The notes beneath the pieces were generated by a model. That model was not told the DNA's origin. It did no database searches and was given only the letters and a program-made list of their open reading frames with translations. Shown here piece by piece: positions 47,143 through 59,999 of a DNA stretch of 64,000 bases. Location: positions 6,540,001 to 6,604,000 of the forward strand of contig NC_084940.1 of assembly GCF_958298935.1 (NCBI RefSeq), in the 5' to 3' direction. This stretch comes from Phragmites australis. Lineage: Eukaryota > Streptophyta > Magnoliopsida > Poales > Poaceae. The stretch's first letter is position 1. Each line of letters starts with the position of its first letter. Both the position numbers and the translations under genes were made by a program.

Positions 47143-48648
47143 CACTCCGTCGAAAAAGCTCATTAGTGATAGGTGATAATCCTCATTAGTAATAGGTGTC
47201 ACACCTGTCACTCTGAACACGTTATTATTGTGGACTCATCAGTGACGGGTCTAAACCAGACCCGTCACCAATGATTGCACATTAGTGATGAGTCGGATCC
47301 AAACTCGTCATTGATGACTACACATCAGTGGTAGGTCATGTCCAGACCTGTCACTAATGTGTGTTTAAAAAAGAATCCACTTGTCATCAGCACTACTTCT
47401 CCAGGTTCTCGGTCGATGTTCACACGTCCTCGAAGAAGAGCTTGCTGCCGTCCTTCTTTCTCGCTCTGCTCAACACACCTCTCTTCACATTGTAGCCCAT
47501 CCCCAAGAACAGAGCAACCACAAATGCATGAACATAACAGAAGAGGACATTCATACACACATACACATATTCAACCTGCATAAATCGATCACACACATAT
47601 TTCACAGATTCAACCAAAACCTGAAGCTTCTCTGTCACCATCATTGCCGTGTTGTGTCGTCACCCTGCCTGTGCTGCCTCTATAGCTCCTCTTCCCGGCC
47701 GCCTTGACCCAAGCATTGTGATGCCTCTGGCTTCCCTCCACTACTGGCTGGAGCACCACGCCGCCCCATGCCCTTTGGCCGCCAATCTACATCGGTCTGG
47801 AGCGGATCCAGACTGTGGTTGCTGGATCCGACCGGCATCGCCACCGCGTGCCGCCTCCCCCTCCCTCCCCCCACTCCGCGAGAGCCCACAGCGGCCTCGC
47901 TTTCCCTTAACACCGCATGAGTCCCGCCCTCCATGTCGACCTCAGCCAGGCTAGGCTAGCTCATCGTTGGCGCCGTTGAACCACGCCGCTGCACCTCGCT
48001 CTCTTCGCCACTGCTGCCTCCTCACCAGCGCACACTTGGCCACCATCGCCGCGCATGTTTGGCCGCTGCCACCATGTTTGCTTGGCCGCCATCACCGCTG
48101 TGGATGCTTGGCCACCACCACTATGCACGCCGGCTACTGCTGCCGCACACTCCTAGCCGTGGTTTTCGTGGGCCGATGAGTGAGAAGATAGAATGATAGA
48201 GAGAGGGAGGAGGAGATAAGGCCGGTGGGGGACATGAGATTGAATCGCAGAAGAGATAAGGCTGGCACGAACGTGAGAGAGCACTTCGTCTAATTAGATA
48301 GAAAGTTCAGGTCCGTATCACTTGTCTTCTTCCATATTCACATTAGTGACGAGTAGATAGAGGGTCCATCACTAATGATTTTGATATTAGTGATAGATAT
48401 TATTATCACCTGTCACTAATGAGTGATTCCTCTGTAACCCATCATTAATAATATAGTCTTTAGTGACGGATTATGAAGTGACATGTCACTGCTAGCATTA
48501 GTGGTATGTTATCTCCTCACCCGTTATTAATAATTTATCATTAGTGATAGTTCTAAGACTAGTCCTAGTCTTCGTATGATCCATCACTAATAAAATATTA
48601 GTAACGTGTATTAAGTAGTTATTACTAATATTATGTTTTCTTTATTGG
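47143..48648. mobile_element. Non-autonomous CACTA-type element with degenerate ends
   Basis: The left end CACTCCGTCGAAAAAGCTCATTAGTGATAGG is close to the grass CACTA start (CACTACAAGAAAAA...). The right end, reverse complement, reads CCAATAAAGAAAACATAATATTAG, a worn form of the same. Inside both ends are many copies of 'cattagtgac/tgggt' and 'catcactaatga' subterminal repeats (47160-47365 direct and inverted, 48340-48620). The centre (47640-48180) is GC-rich and codes for nothing that I recognise. No transposase is present. Confidence 0.7.
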
Positions 48649-49206
48649 TTCCTTACGGAGAGCTGTCGCGATGGGAGATTGCGAGGGATGAGGAAGAATG
48701 CCGGAGAAGTTGTTGTGCGGCCCATTTTCGTTCTGCGAGGAGATGTAATTAGGTTTCACATTTCTATCAAGAGTGACACGAGGCAACAAATTAAGATTGA
48801 TGGTACACTTCTCAGCTTGCAACGAGAAAAAAAAGAATCACCAATCTATCCCAGAGTGTGTCCCAGAGTGTCACATATGAAGTCATCAGAGAATCTTTCA
48901 GCAGCAGTAACCCTTTCCTTTTGTATTTATCACTATCAACAGAAAAGTTTTGAACTAAGCCGTGCGAGAACCATTTTACATCAATCAGAGGCCCGCGGTC
49001 AGGCGAGCTAGACGTCGCGTTTGGCGCTAGCTCTCCTGGCCGCTCCAGAATCCTATGGCCACACGCACGTGCGAACTGCAGAGGATCGGAGACGATCGTA
49101 ATCGCCGCGAAGATTGGATTGGCATGATAGCCGCCACTTTTTCTGTGCGACTGCATGCATGATTCCCGTATTCAGAGGAGAGAGAAACCACTGTACTTCT
49201 CCGTAT

Positions 49207-49241
<35 letters not shown>

Positions 49242-50998
49242 GGGGGGAGATCAGATGCGTACACGGACGCGGCCCCGACCGCCCCACTCGCGCATGACCG
49301 GTTAGTGCGGCACGTGTAGCTGTCGCACTTTCACGTGAGTCCAAGCAGGTGGTGAATGATATGCAGACATCGCAGCGCAGGGAGAGAGACAGACAGAGAT
49401 GATAGACACTCTTTATCACTTCGTCATATGGTGGAGCCGTGGAGGTAGCGAGGGCGAGATGGGCGAATGAATCAGGTCCAGGGCAGCAACGTAGTGAAGG
49501 GGGCTGACCGGGGAAAGTTAAAGCGAACAAAAAAACCGATGCTCTTTACCCGGCCGCTGCTGTCTCTTTCTCTGCGAACGAGTGAGGACAAAAGGATGTA
49601 GCAGAGACCGAGCAGTCAAGAGCAAGGATAAAGTGAGAAGGGACTCGCTCACCTACTACCATGCTGCAAAAGCTTCACCATTGGCAATGCGTTTCCTTTT
49701 CTTTCTTTCGAGACGAATGGCGATGGTTTCGGTAGCAAGCTTGAGACGCGATGGCGTAGCATTACCATCCATGGTTGAGAGTTGAGGCGGACGGTCACAC
49801 CGTGCAGGCTCTACGCCCGCGGTGCAGTGGTGGACCAAACTCTGTTCATGTATACGTGCCTCGTCCCAAGGCGCTAGCTATAAGACTATCTTCAAAGAAG
49901 TCCTTTCATAGAGTGATTTTTTTTCTGTTTAGGGTAGTAATAGTTTTTTTTTACGGTTTCTGTCATGGAGAGATTCTCAAGTCTATTCCCTCAAATGAGA
50001 TTTTCTCTCATTTCCCTTTAAGAATTCTTTCAAAGAAAAGCCATTGAAAATGAAAGATAATAAACGGAACGATAACGAGGAGAGGAATCAAGAAGAGAAT
50101 AAAATAAAAGGAATATGGTTGTAGATGGTATGAGGATCTGAACAATACTAGATGCTTACAGCTAGTGCTTAAGAAAAAGAGAGTGTTAAGTATTTATAAA
50201 AAATATAATTTTCAATACAAATAAAGACTCTATACACTTAAAAATTGTAATTTTAATGTAAACAAAGACTATAAATCTTTAAGTATGGTGAACTATCTTG
50301 TTAGTTTTAATATAAATATCGGTGCTTAAGTAAGCACTTTTCTCTCCACCTAACACTCGTGCTACTGCAGTTAAAAAAATCTGATCTTTTTTCTATAAAC
50401 AACTCATCTAAATACGCTATTGTACATGTTTAACCCGCACAGCTCGTTGGCCACGGCACGGCGCAGCACTGTGCCTGCCTGCTGCTGGGCGAGCGCAGAG
50501 ACCAGGCCAATTAAGGCCGCAGCAGCTAATTAGCCAAACGCGCAGCGATGGCGCAGCCCCGGCCCACGCGCGCGGCAGCGAGAATGAATGCGCTGGTGGT
50601 GTTTGTGGTGTGGCAGTGGCAGGCCGGGAATCGTCGTGTGTAGGGGTAGCGCCGGGCCGTGTCCCGGCGCGGACACCGCCCGAGCGAGCGGCCCCTGCGC
50701 CCCCACCTCGTCCGTGCGATCGCGGCATGTCCTGGGACGCAAAAAAACGCGTTGGAAAATGGAGCGGCAAGCAGCGTGCGTGCCGATTGACTGCCGCGAG
50801 CGTAGAGCCGGCCGGGCCGCGCTGGCCGAATGTCTCCGCGCTGCGCCCGTCGATCGAATTGATCCCCGCTGCGTTAACTCTGCCTGCCCCCGCTGCAACG
50901 TCCGTACTCCATAACATTGACCCGCGAATGGCCGCCGATCGAATTTTGAGCGACGGCAACAATATTCGAGCGTGTTCGTAGGAGTAAATCAGTAAGAG
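48649..50998. other. Intergenic stretch with GC-rich island and microsatellite
   Basis: It contains a (GA)n(G)n run at 49207-49247 and a GC-rich island at about 50440-50940 whose frames in several registers are typical of base composition, not of a gene. No domain is recognisable in either. Confidence 0.45.
49207..49247. repeat. (GA)n followed by a G17 run
   Basis: GA dinucleotides at 49207-49230 pass directly into 17 G residues at 49231-49247. It is likely length-variable and hard to sequence. Confidence 0.95.
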
Positions 50999-51759
50999 TA
51001 CAGTAAGGAAAGACTACGAAAACGGTCGGAAACATTGGAAGAAGCCTCCACTATTTCCACTTTCATATTTGTTTTAAGCAAAATCAAAAGTGATTGTGCC
51101 GAAAATGAATACGGCGTCGATATTACATTACAGGAACATTGATAAAGATATTGTCGAAACGGAAACATGCTGTTATCGATCGGAAATCAAAATTATCGAA
51201 CGATAAACACCGATATAGCGCTAGTTGTAATCACGTCCATGCATCATATATAGGATCAAGTTAATTGATCGATGATTACACACAAACATAATATTAGAAT
51301 AATATCAAATATTTAACTTACGTAATAATATCATACATGTTCAACTTGTCACATGCCAAACAAGCACATAAGTTCTGAAGTATATAATCAGACACCAAAA
51401 TATGCCAACATACCAACATCCAACGAGATAGACATATTACATATAATTTTTAGTTCAGACTTGATATAGACACATAATAGTTCAAATTTAACATAGATTT
51501 GTATGGGTTGAACTGCTTGTGGATGTGAGCCTTCAGATATGGAGGGTGGAAAACGGTAATTACTAGGATTAAAATATGATTACTACTAGCTAAATACGGA
51601 AAAATATGGAAACGATTGGAAGAGCCCAAAATCATTCTGGGACGTAATACCATTTCCATTTCCATTTCTTCAGTATATCATTTCCAGCTGCTACGGTCGG
51701 AACTCTTCGAAAACGAGCCCCGGAAAACCGATATATATCGTTTCTATTTTCATCCCTAG
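50999..51759. mobile_element. Possible hAT-like element
   Basis: The right end, reverse complement TAGGGATGAAAATAGAAACG, is the usual start of a common plant hAT group. Near the left end the text GAAAACGGTCGGAAAC (51017) is of the same kind but the terminus is worn. No clear 8-bp duplication is seen. Confidence 0.35.
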
Positions 51760-54371
51760 GCTACTCCATAAGCGACATGGACCCATAAATTATCTTGTTG
51801 ATTCTCTCATATATTCTATAATTCTTTTACCTATCTTTATAATATAAGTTTTAATATAAATAAACGGTTTTGATATCCCATGCGTCTACATGATATAGTG
51901 GAATTTTCCCTTTCAAGTAGTATGTACTAACTTTTTTCCCTATTTCTATTTCCTTTGCATTTACTACGTATACGTACATATGGGAAGAAGCATTTGCTCT
52001 CCAACTATAGCTTTGGATTGACACAGATGATCCATCATCCGTGCATTGCAGCTACGTATTGTCATCATTTTTCCCATTCAATTGTGTACTCAATCGAAGA
52101 GGCATGCATGCTAGGAGTTATGGTACAGAGACAAATGTATAAACCAAACAAGGCAATAAGACTTGGTCAGAAAAATTCAAGTCCGTCAGGTGATTACAGA
52201 GAGAGAACCACAAATACACCAACAGAAGTCGATTTTACCTAGATCTCTGAAGCATGAACAGCAGGAGAACACGACGCACATGCCAATAGTTTAGGACGTG
52301 TACGAGGAACGGGTGCATCTACTTATTAGGCTGGTTAGGCCGCATAAGAGGCCCGATTATATCATATAATTGCTACTAAATGGGTGACTGGTCGAGTACC
52401 TTTTGCCGGTTTTCAAAACTTTGATTGTCACAATGCTATATACTATATCCATTCTTTTTTAATGTCTTTTAGCCTTTGTACATAAAATAATATTATAATA
52501 ATTTTTCATGTATAATATATTTATGTTTCTCAATTTCTCTAACATTCAATCAATAATACATAAAACACTAATCCATCATACTCATTGAATTTAAAACTCG
52601 CATTTTAATAGTTTTTAATATAGTCACTCTAGTAAAATATCACCTTAAAAACATAAAACAACATTCATTTAAAAATAAAATCAAATTACTAAAATGATAT
52701 CTGTTTAAGAATGAAAATAGTGTTCTTATATATGGTTTTGGAGGGCTTAACCGGAACAAGACCAATGTCGGGGGACTATCCAGGATGTCAGTCACCCTTC
52801 ATTTCTTTCCGTGCCTGACTGCCTGCAAAGAGAAAAGCTGACGGGACCCCAACCGAATTTAACACCGTGTTACCTTTGTGGTCCTTGCATAATGTAGGAG
52901 TAGCATCAAAAAGAGGGGAGCCATAGATGCTGGATCCCATCGGGGTTGAATGTTCATGCAACGTGCACGTTATGCGAGCAGGAACTGTTGTCCAACGGCC
53001 ACATCTTCATCTCTGGCTCCTACACAAGGTAAACACTATCACATAATCATTAAAATCAAATGATATATCAAAGATGATTTCTTAAGATATAGATAAAATA
53101 TTGATAGACGGTTGCTAAAATAAAACATATCTATAATAAGACAGACGTCTAGACGTGATAAACTAATAGACGGTTTTTCTAAATCTGTCTGTTTCTATCA
53201 TAAAGATATAGATGAATTTTAGAAAAAATCTGGCTATGATATTGTCACATATAGTTTTTTTTATAAGATATGTATGTATCTGTTTGGTAGATATAGACGG
53301 ATTTTATAAACATTCATTTGAATTTAAAGACCTACAAATATTTTTAAATTTAACTGTCTGTCTCCCCTGGCTCTTTTGACTTGTCACACACACAACCCCT
53401 CGTCTTCCCTTAATATAAAGCAAGGGAAGTGTTCTTCTTCCTCACTCAATATATCCAATTATTTCACTGTATTGAGAAGTGATGAGTGTTCCATGTCTTC
53501 ACTCTTCATTAGCTTCAGAGAAGTGAGATCTCAACAGGGGCCAAATCCCTTTCATTGCACCAAGGTGAGTATCATATAGTTCTCTTTGTGGTTTACTTAG
53601 AGTTTGTTCAATTTTCATTGCTTCTCGATATTTGCAACTGATGTCACAACCTTATTTTCGTCGTAGATCCTCAATAGCGCAATTCATGGCAATTAGGAGG
53701 TGGCAAGATGGGGTTGTCCCTATAGTGGCTTCGATGGCACGGATGCTTGGCGCGACTTTGGCTCAATGGACTTCGTCTTCTTCACTGTTGTGAAGGCCCC
53801 CTCCGTCGACCCTGTGCACGTCGTTGATTGTGTTCTCCAATCTGCTCCATCGGATGAAAATTTCTCTATTGTTGTTCATTAGAATGGACACATTTTCGTC
53901 AACGACAAGACATAATTGAATGCCCATTTCTTGTTGAACCATAGCTAGCGGTTTGGCAGCAATGCAGTCTGGTTCTGGCTCATGCGTGAGATAGTCAAGG
54001 TGCAGCCAGATTTGAATGATTGTGAGTTGCTAGTTGAAGATGATTCTTAGGTTGACATTGTGCTGAAACGCATGAGGCTGAGATAATATCTATCATCTCA
54101 TCTTTTTGAAAGACGGTGCCGATCGACCTTGTCAATCACTTTTTCTTTTTGGAAAGGCGGCGTCTCTATGATGTCAATCATTTCATCCTTTTGGAATACA
54201 GGGTCGATCATCCAATTATGTATAGCTAACTAGGTTTATGTGTTTTAAACAATATATGATGTTCTTAACCTTTGTGATATGCAAATGCATGTGTTTTATG
54301 TTTTGAACAATGTGTGATCGATATTCTGAACAATGTGTCAATGTGTTTAATTTGTGAATCATAAAGTGTGT
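51760..54371. other. Intergenic stretch, gene-like fragment unassigned
   Basis: AT-rich for most of its length. A region at 53640-54060 reads on the plus strand as a run with few stops (WGCPYSGFDGTDAWRDFG, then SMDFVFFTVVKAPSVDPVHV) and is preceded by a possible splice donor (AAGGTGAGTATC at 53561). I do not recognise it; it has internal stops and may be transposon cargo. Confidence 0.35.
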
Positions 54372-57310
54372 CACTACTACAAAAATGGTCATCAGTGCCA
54401 ACTCAAAAACGTCATCAGTGGTAGTTTTGAACTAGCGCTGATTACTCGGCATTAATAGTCACATACTATCAGTACCGGTTTATAACAAAGAACTGGCACT
54501 GATACTCAGAATATAAGTGGCAGTCCACAAGAACGAACCGACACTAATAGTCTGAGTATCAGGGCTAGCTAGTATGATAAGCTAGCACTGATACTTCTGT
54601 AGGCACAAATAAATTATGAATTCAATAATACAACATTCAAAATCCCATTTCAAATTTGTATTCAAACATATGTAAGCATTCATCACAGGAAGATATATAC
54701 ATATGGATGACAAATAGTTCATCCACATCCACACATAATCATGAGTTCATCAACCTCCCCACATAAATATTATCATAGTTTATATCATAGGTTAAACACA
54801 TTGCAAATGCACTCATTCCTGATTCTATGATGCACGTCGAATCATATGATCTTCATAGTTAACATCTATGATATTAACTCCATATATCTCATCCAAATGG
54901 TGTAGTGCATAAACGAGCGCACTATCTCAAGTAAGAAAAGGGCAGATCCATCACAGTTCTATAAATAGTGAAACCTACTCCACCGAACTTCACATAAACT
55001 CGATATCTGTCTTCATGAACTCTCTTGACTTCCAGGCCAATCAATGTGAAACCCAACCGCTCTATGATATATAGTAAGAGTGAACCCAAGCTAACATCCA
55101 AATGTATCATGTTGTTGTAGTAAAAATCCTACAGGCAAAGAGTATGAATATGAAGAGAAAAGTTGATAATATATGAAACAATATTATAGACTAAAATTCA
55201 TGGCATCAACCATAACAAGTGCATGTAACCATGTCAGACTGATAGTCATTGAAGCCACATCCTTCACATTTTGCTTAAGCGTTTTAATTTGAAATAGTTG
55301 TAGTCAGATAAAATGTACCCAACTTGATCCTCGATCTCTTGCAAAACCGTTGCCGCCATATTTTTTGAGCCACATGGATCTCAGGTGATTGGATACCAGA
55401 GACAACAATATTGATAGATTCTTCATTTGCCGGCATCTAAAAACTAATTGATATTTTCTTTTACCACTATCACCTATAGTGGTAGTTATAACAGGTTGTG
55501 TATAACCCTTTATATGAGTAATCATTCTATTTAACCAAACTAAGGAGGAATCACCTACATTAATACATGCATATCTTTAACACTACATATTTTTTAATTA
55601 TCAGTTGTCCAACCAAAATAGATGTGAGGTATACCATTTTAATCATCCCTGAGGGGGGCAAGGAGGGCAGGCCATCGAGTTCGTAGAGGAATATGCCAGG
55701 AGGACGCAGCAGGGGGGGGGGGGAGGCATCACGCGATGGGATGTAGACGCTACTTTGGATGCATCAACGATACCTGCTAGATCCACGCAGTATCTACAAA
55801 AAGTAAGGCATATGTAAACCAACAAATTTTACTTCTCTAGAGGCCGGTTCTGGGGCACGGGCTGCAAACGATGTGCTTAGAATGCTGTCCGAATATCGGT
55901 GTATATCAAGATTCAACTTGAAAATAATAATCGGGCACCAAATTTATATCCTAGTGGCTACCTATCTGTAATTTGGAATGTGCTGGAATTGAAGGTAGGG
56001 GGATACAGACCATATTGTATTTAGCTAGCTCAGAAAAATGGTTAAAATCATCAGGCCAGTTCACTCCTTTGAATAATCTTGTCCTAAGAAAGTTCCAACA
56101 CAACGATAACAAAATTTCAAAACCAACCTTTTTGTTCTTTAACATGGTCACTTTCGTTCTTCAACTAGTTTATAAGCATAGAAGTAATTTCACATTGAAA
56201 CAATATAACATAATATGAACATTAACAATGGCTAACATTTAGTCAGATGAACTGAAATGTTCGCTTTCGTTCTCCAACAAACCAAGAGCACAACTGTACT
56301 AATGCTATGTAAAGATCATCAGTTCATTCAATCACTAAATTGCCATCTAATTACACAACAAATTAACCATATTTTTTACCAAATCGATATAAAGCTGCAC
56401 AACCTCGATGATGGCGTGGGTCAGTGGCGGACCCAGGATTTGGCGATTGGGTATTCAGTATTAAAAAAAATAGTTAATCCAAAATACGAGAAATTTATAG
56501 TAGCGTAAAATTTAAAGTATAAATTGTTCATAGTAGAGAAGTTTCAACTAATTAAGAGAAATTATAAAATATTTAAAAAAAAATTATAATTTAACTTTGT
56601 GTTCCTTCATGGCTTAGAAGCGTTAAATGATGTCACTATCTTTAACTTGCACAAAAAATTCACGCTCAACTGCTGACTGCCGAACTGGGCAGTCACAACA
56701 TGAAGATCATGAACTCTTGATGCTTGTTGCTGTGGTATGAGAAGATGGGCTCTTTCTAGTTAATAGGCCGAGTGGAGGATGGATAGTAGTTTGGGCTCAC
56801 GATTTGCTGGGTGGTCTGATAGATTGAAGCAGCAAACAAGTAAATTGATCTAACTAGAGATATATATACGTAGTATAGCTGCTATATAATCAATTTTTTT
56901 CAAAAAAGTTGGGTATTCAATTGAATACCCATGCATCATGGTGGGTCCGCCCATGGCGTGGGTGATAGGGATAAGGACATGGCTCCGAGGCGACGGGGAC
57001 AACGGGGCTGGCAACGCTCTGGGGATGAGGATGGCACGCGGGCAACAGGGATGAGGACAGCGTGAGAGCTTCGGGGACGGCGACGGTGGGGAGGCGATGT
57101 CGGCTCCAGGATGAGGACGGCGTGCGGGCTCTGAGGACGATGATGGTGGGGAGGTGGTGTCGGGTCCAGGAATGGTGATGAGGAGACGATGTCGGTTCCG
57201 GGGGCGATAATGTTGGTGAGACAGCGTGAATCGGTGGGCGCGCAAGGGAGGAATGAAGAGGATGCGGCTAAGTCCTGCTTATATAGGGATAGAGTATCAG
57301 TGCCTTCAGT
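54372..57310. mobile_element. CACTA-type element, right end displaced by an LTR
   Basis: The left end is CACTACTACAAAAATGG, followed by subterminal text including GGCACTGATACTC at 54497-54509. The exact reverse complement GAGTATCAGTGCC occurs at 57292-57304, just before a SIRE-like LTR starts at 57311, so the right subterminal region is present and the terminal CACTA was separated or lost. The interior has short minus-strand frames (54922-55110, 55304-55525) that I cannot name and a GC-rich segment (56964-57260). A small hAT element sits inside. Confidence 0.7.
56422..56955. mobile_element. Small hAT element with perfect 8-bp TSD GCGTGGGT
   Basis: The termini are CAGTGGCGGACCCA at the left and its near reverse complement at the right (CATGGGCGGACCCA read inward, two differences). 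GCGTGGGT lies directly on both sides (56414-56421 and 56956-56963). It is 534 bp, AT-rich and non-coding, and contains an inner 'gggtattcaattgaatacc' palindrome near the right end. Confidence 0.9.
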
Positions 57311-59712
57311 TGAAAGGACAACAATGTCGTCTAGAGGGGGAGGGGTGAATAGGCATTTTTAAAAAAAAATTGTCCCTTTTTACCGTTGGCTTAAACTTAC
57401 AGCTGAAAATAAACTAACAGATTTTCACAAGTGAAAATCCTAAATATGTTAGGCTCAACTAGTGCACAATCACCCTAAATAAGTGTGAAATTTACAATCC
57501 TAGAGTGACACAAATTATTCAAAACTAGCAAAAGATATGAAAAAAAAACTCTAGTTAAAAATCCTGAAAACACTGTTCACCAGAGGTTTCAAGTTCAATC
57601 CAGAACCTACAGGTTTAGATCTGATTATACAGAATTCAGAGTTTCTTGGTTAAATCTAGAACTTCCTGGTTTAGCAAAGGATGAACTCGAGACTGAAATT
57701 AAAGAACGCCTAAGGAATTCTAGCTCAAACCGAATGAAGTCGTATGTTCTAAATGATGATTCCATGTAGAACCACGGCGAAACTACAATCAATTTTACAC
57801 AAGCAAGTAGATCGAGCAATATACATATACGTTGAGCAAGAACTCATGAACAAGGAAACAAAAGAGAAGACAAGCAATTTGTTTCGCTAAGTTCGGATAC
57901 CTCCATTAGAGGTTTCTACGTCTCCGTTGAGAGGCTCGGTCACACTTGAGCTGTGTCTCTCTCAACATTTTTCCTTTCCAAGCTCGATCACACTTGAGCT
58001 TGGTTTCCACTTTTGATTTCTTCCTTTTCGAAGGCAAAATCGAAGCCTTCACATACTTACCACGGCACACCACAACCTTGGGTGCTCCCCGGTGACGCCT
58101 AGTGCCTAAGAGCTTGAATACCCAAGAGTAACAAACGCTCTACGAACTTCTTGTCGATGAACTCGAGTGCTCAAGATAGGATTTAGCTCACTTACACTCA
58201 ATCTCTCAACTCAACTAACTTTTCTTTTCAAATCTCACACTAAAATGGACTAGGGAGAAGTTATTTTGGCTCTAGAATGTTTTTCTTTCGTGCCCAAGTA
58301 GTAGCAAACAAGGGTGGGGGGAGGGGGTATTTGTACCCTTCTCTCAAAAAGTAGTCATTACAGGCTTTTCTGGCATAACCCGGATACTCCAGGCTCCATT
58401 CGGAACCTCCGGGTTGGCACTTGAACGTGTAACCGAGAATCCCTGGCCGAAACTCAACTCGAAGGGTCCGAATGAAACACCAGAACCCGTAACATCCAAG
58501 TCAACCTGGAACCTCTGCGTAAAGCATTTAGACCTTAACCGAGCATCCTACTCGGAGCAAAGTCCGGAGACTCCGGTAAACCGGAGTATCCAGGTCAACC
58601 CGAAATATTTGGATAAAATACTTAGACCCTAACAGACCACCTGGCTCAGAGCTAAACCTGGAGACTCCGACAAACCCGGAGTATCCGGGTCAGCTCGAAA
58701 CATCCGATTTCAGCACAACTGGCCCTTTGAAAACTGCGATAACTTTTGATCCCGAAGTCTGATTTCAACGATTTTAGACTCTACAGAAAACTTATTCAGA
58801 GGGATACACATCTCAATTGACATCATGATCTCAAACATATAGGATCAAACTAGGAATACTTCAAAACTCAATTCAGATACTTTCAAACTTTCTGCACCGG
58901 ACTCTTAAAGCGAACTCTCGCTTTGGGTTGGTTAGAAACTCTTGAGCACTGAGACACAACAATTAGCTCATGTTGCATCCCTCTTAATAGTGCGGCATAC
59001 CTATACTCAAATTCAAATGTAAAACTCGTTTGAACTAATTTGAGTTTTTGAATACCTTCAAGTACCACTTCTTTCTTTCAAACCTTGAGGGTTGCCAACT
59101 TCTATATCATATTTACTCCATCTCTTCTTGATTCTTCATATGATTGATGCAAATCACTCATAGCTTCCCAAGACCTCACACAATATTAGCGCAAACCCTT
59201 CACTCGTTCTTCACCACCGCTTTGGTCCTTCGGCGTCAAGCCATTTGCTTGTCCTTCACCACTGGATGGTCCATCACATCTGAGTCTTGCTTGTCATTCA
59301 CCGTCTTTCTATAGAAAATCATTTTGTATCTAACATCTTCAATAAATTCACTTTGTCATATATGAAGTCCAATCTTATTCTTCACTCTTGGCATATAGAA
59401 TATCTCAATTCAACTTATGTCTTCTTAAGTAACCTAACCCCAACTTACTCTCAAGCACAAAGCACATAGGTTAGTCCATTAAAACTCAATTGACAACTTT
59501 ATACCTTTAGTCACTTAGTCTCTACAAGTGACTTAGCCTTAATATTTATTGTCAATCTTCTTTGAGCTTCTTCTTTTGAGCATCACCTAGAGCTCATTTA
59601 TCTTGACGCGTCACCTATGGAACAACCTATTAACAATTCTCAACAATATTGTTAGTTCATATGTATTGTCATTAATTACTAAAGCCACACATAAGGGTTG
59701 GATGCACTTTTA
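57311..59712 (-). repeat. 3' LTR of a SIRE/Maximus-like copia element
   Basis: It aligns with the solo LTR 16705-19333 and ends (minus strand) in CAACTGAAGG-side text ATTGTTGTCCTTTCA. Unlike that copy, sequence continues past its start: on the minus strand a purine-rich AAAATAGGAGAGAT directly precedes TAAAAGTGCATCC, so it is the 3' LTR of a truncated element with the terminal TG changed to TA. It inserted at the right end of the CACTA element. Confidence 0.72.
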
Positions 59713-59999
59713 ATCTCTCCTATTTTGGTAGGTGATGACAATCTCACTAGATAATTATATTTGACAAAATTTAAAGTTCTATGTACACATTTAATCCGAA
59801 GATGAATATATACAAAGAACAAGTTTTGGAAACATCAAACATCAAAAAGGTATTTGAGAATACCAAAACTAGTTTTACTAGCATCAAACACCACAAAGTT
59901 TTGATGTTTGTAGAAAGCAATATATGTATATAGTAAATTCCCCCACAATCTATGCATGTGTGAATGAATCTTGAATAACATTCAGGTCACCTTATGCAA
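59713..59999 (-). mobile_element. 3' internal fragment of the SIRE-like element
   Basis: A short piece upstream (minus strand) of the LTR start, containing the polypurine-like tract and AT-rich untranslated text with 'catcaaacaccacaaa'-type repeats. No coding sequence remains. The right limit is estimated. Confidence 0.5.

Noticed and set aside
49027..49530. 167-codon minus-strand frame
   Set aside because: It contains the (GA)n(G)n run as low-complexity residues and has no recognisable content.
50417..50962. 181-codon minus-strand frame in a GC-rich island
   Set aside because: Frames are open in several registers because of base composition; no domain or homologue pattern is visible.
16600..57340. 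Idea that the two SIRE-like LTRs (16705-19333 and 57311-59712) bound one giant element
   Set aside because: The first has duplicated flanking ATGC and no internal sequence next to it, and the second has its own internal fragment on the outer side. They are separate insertions.
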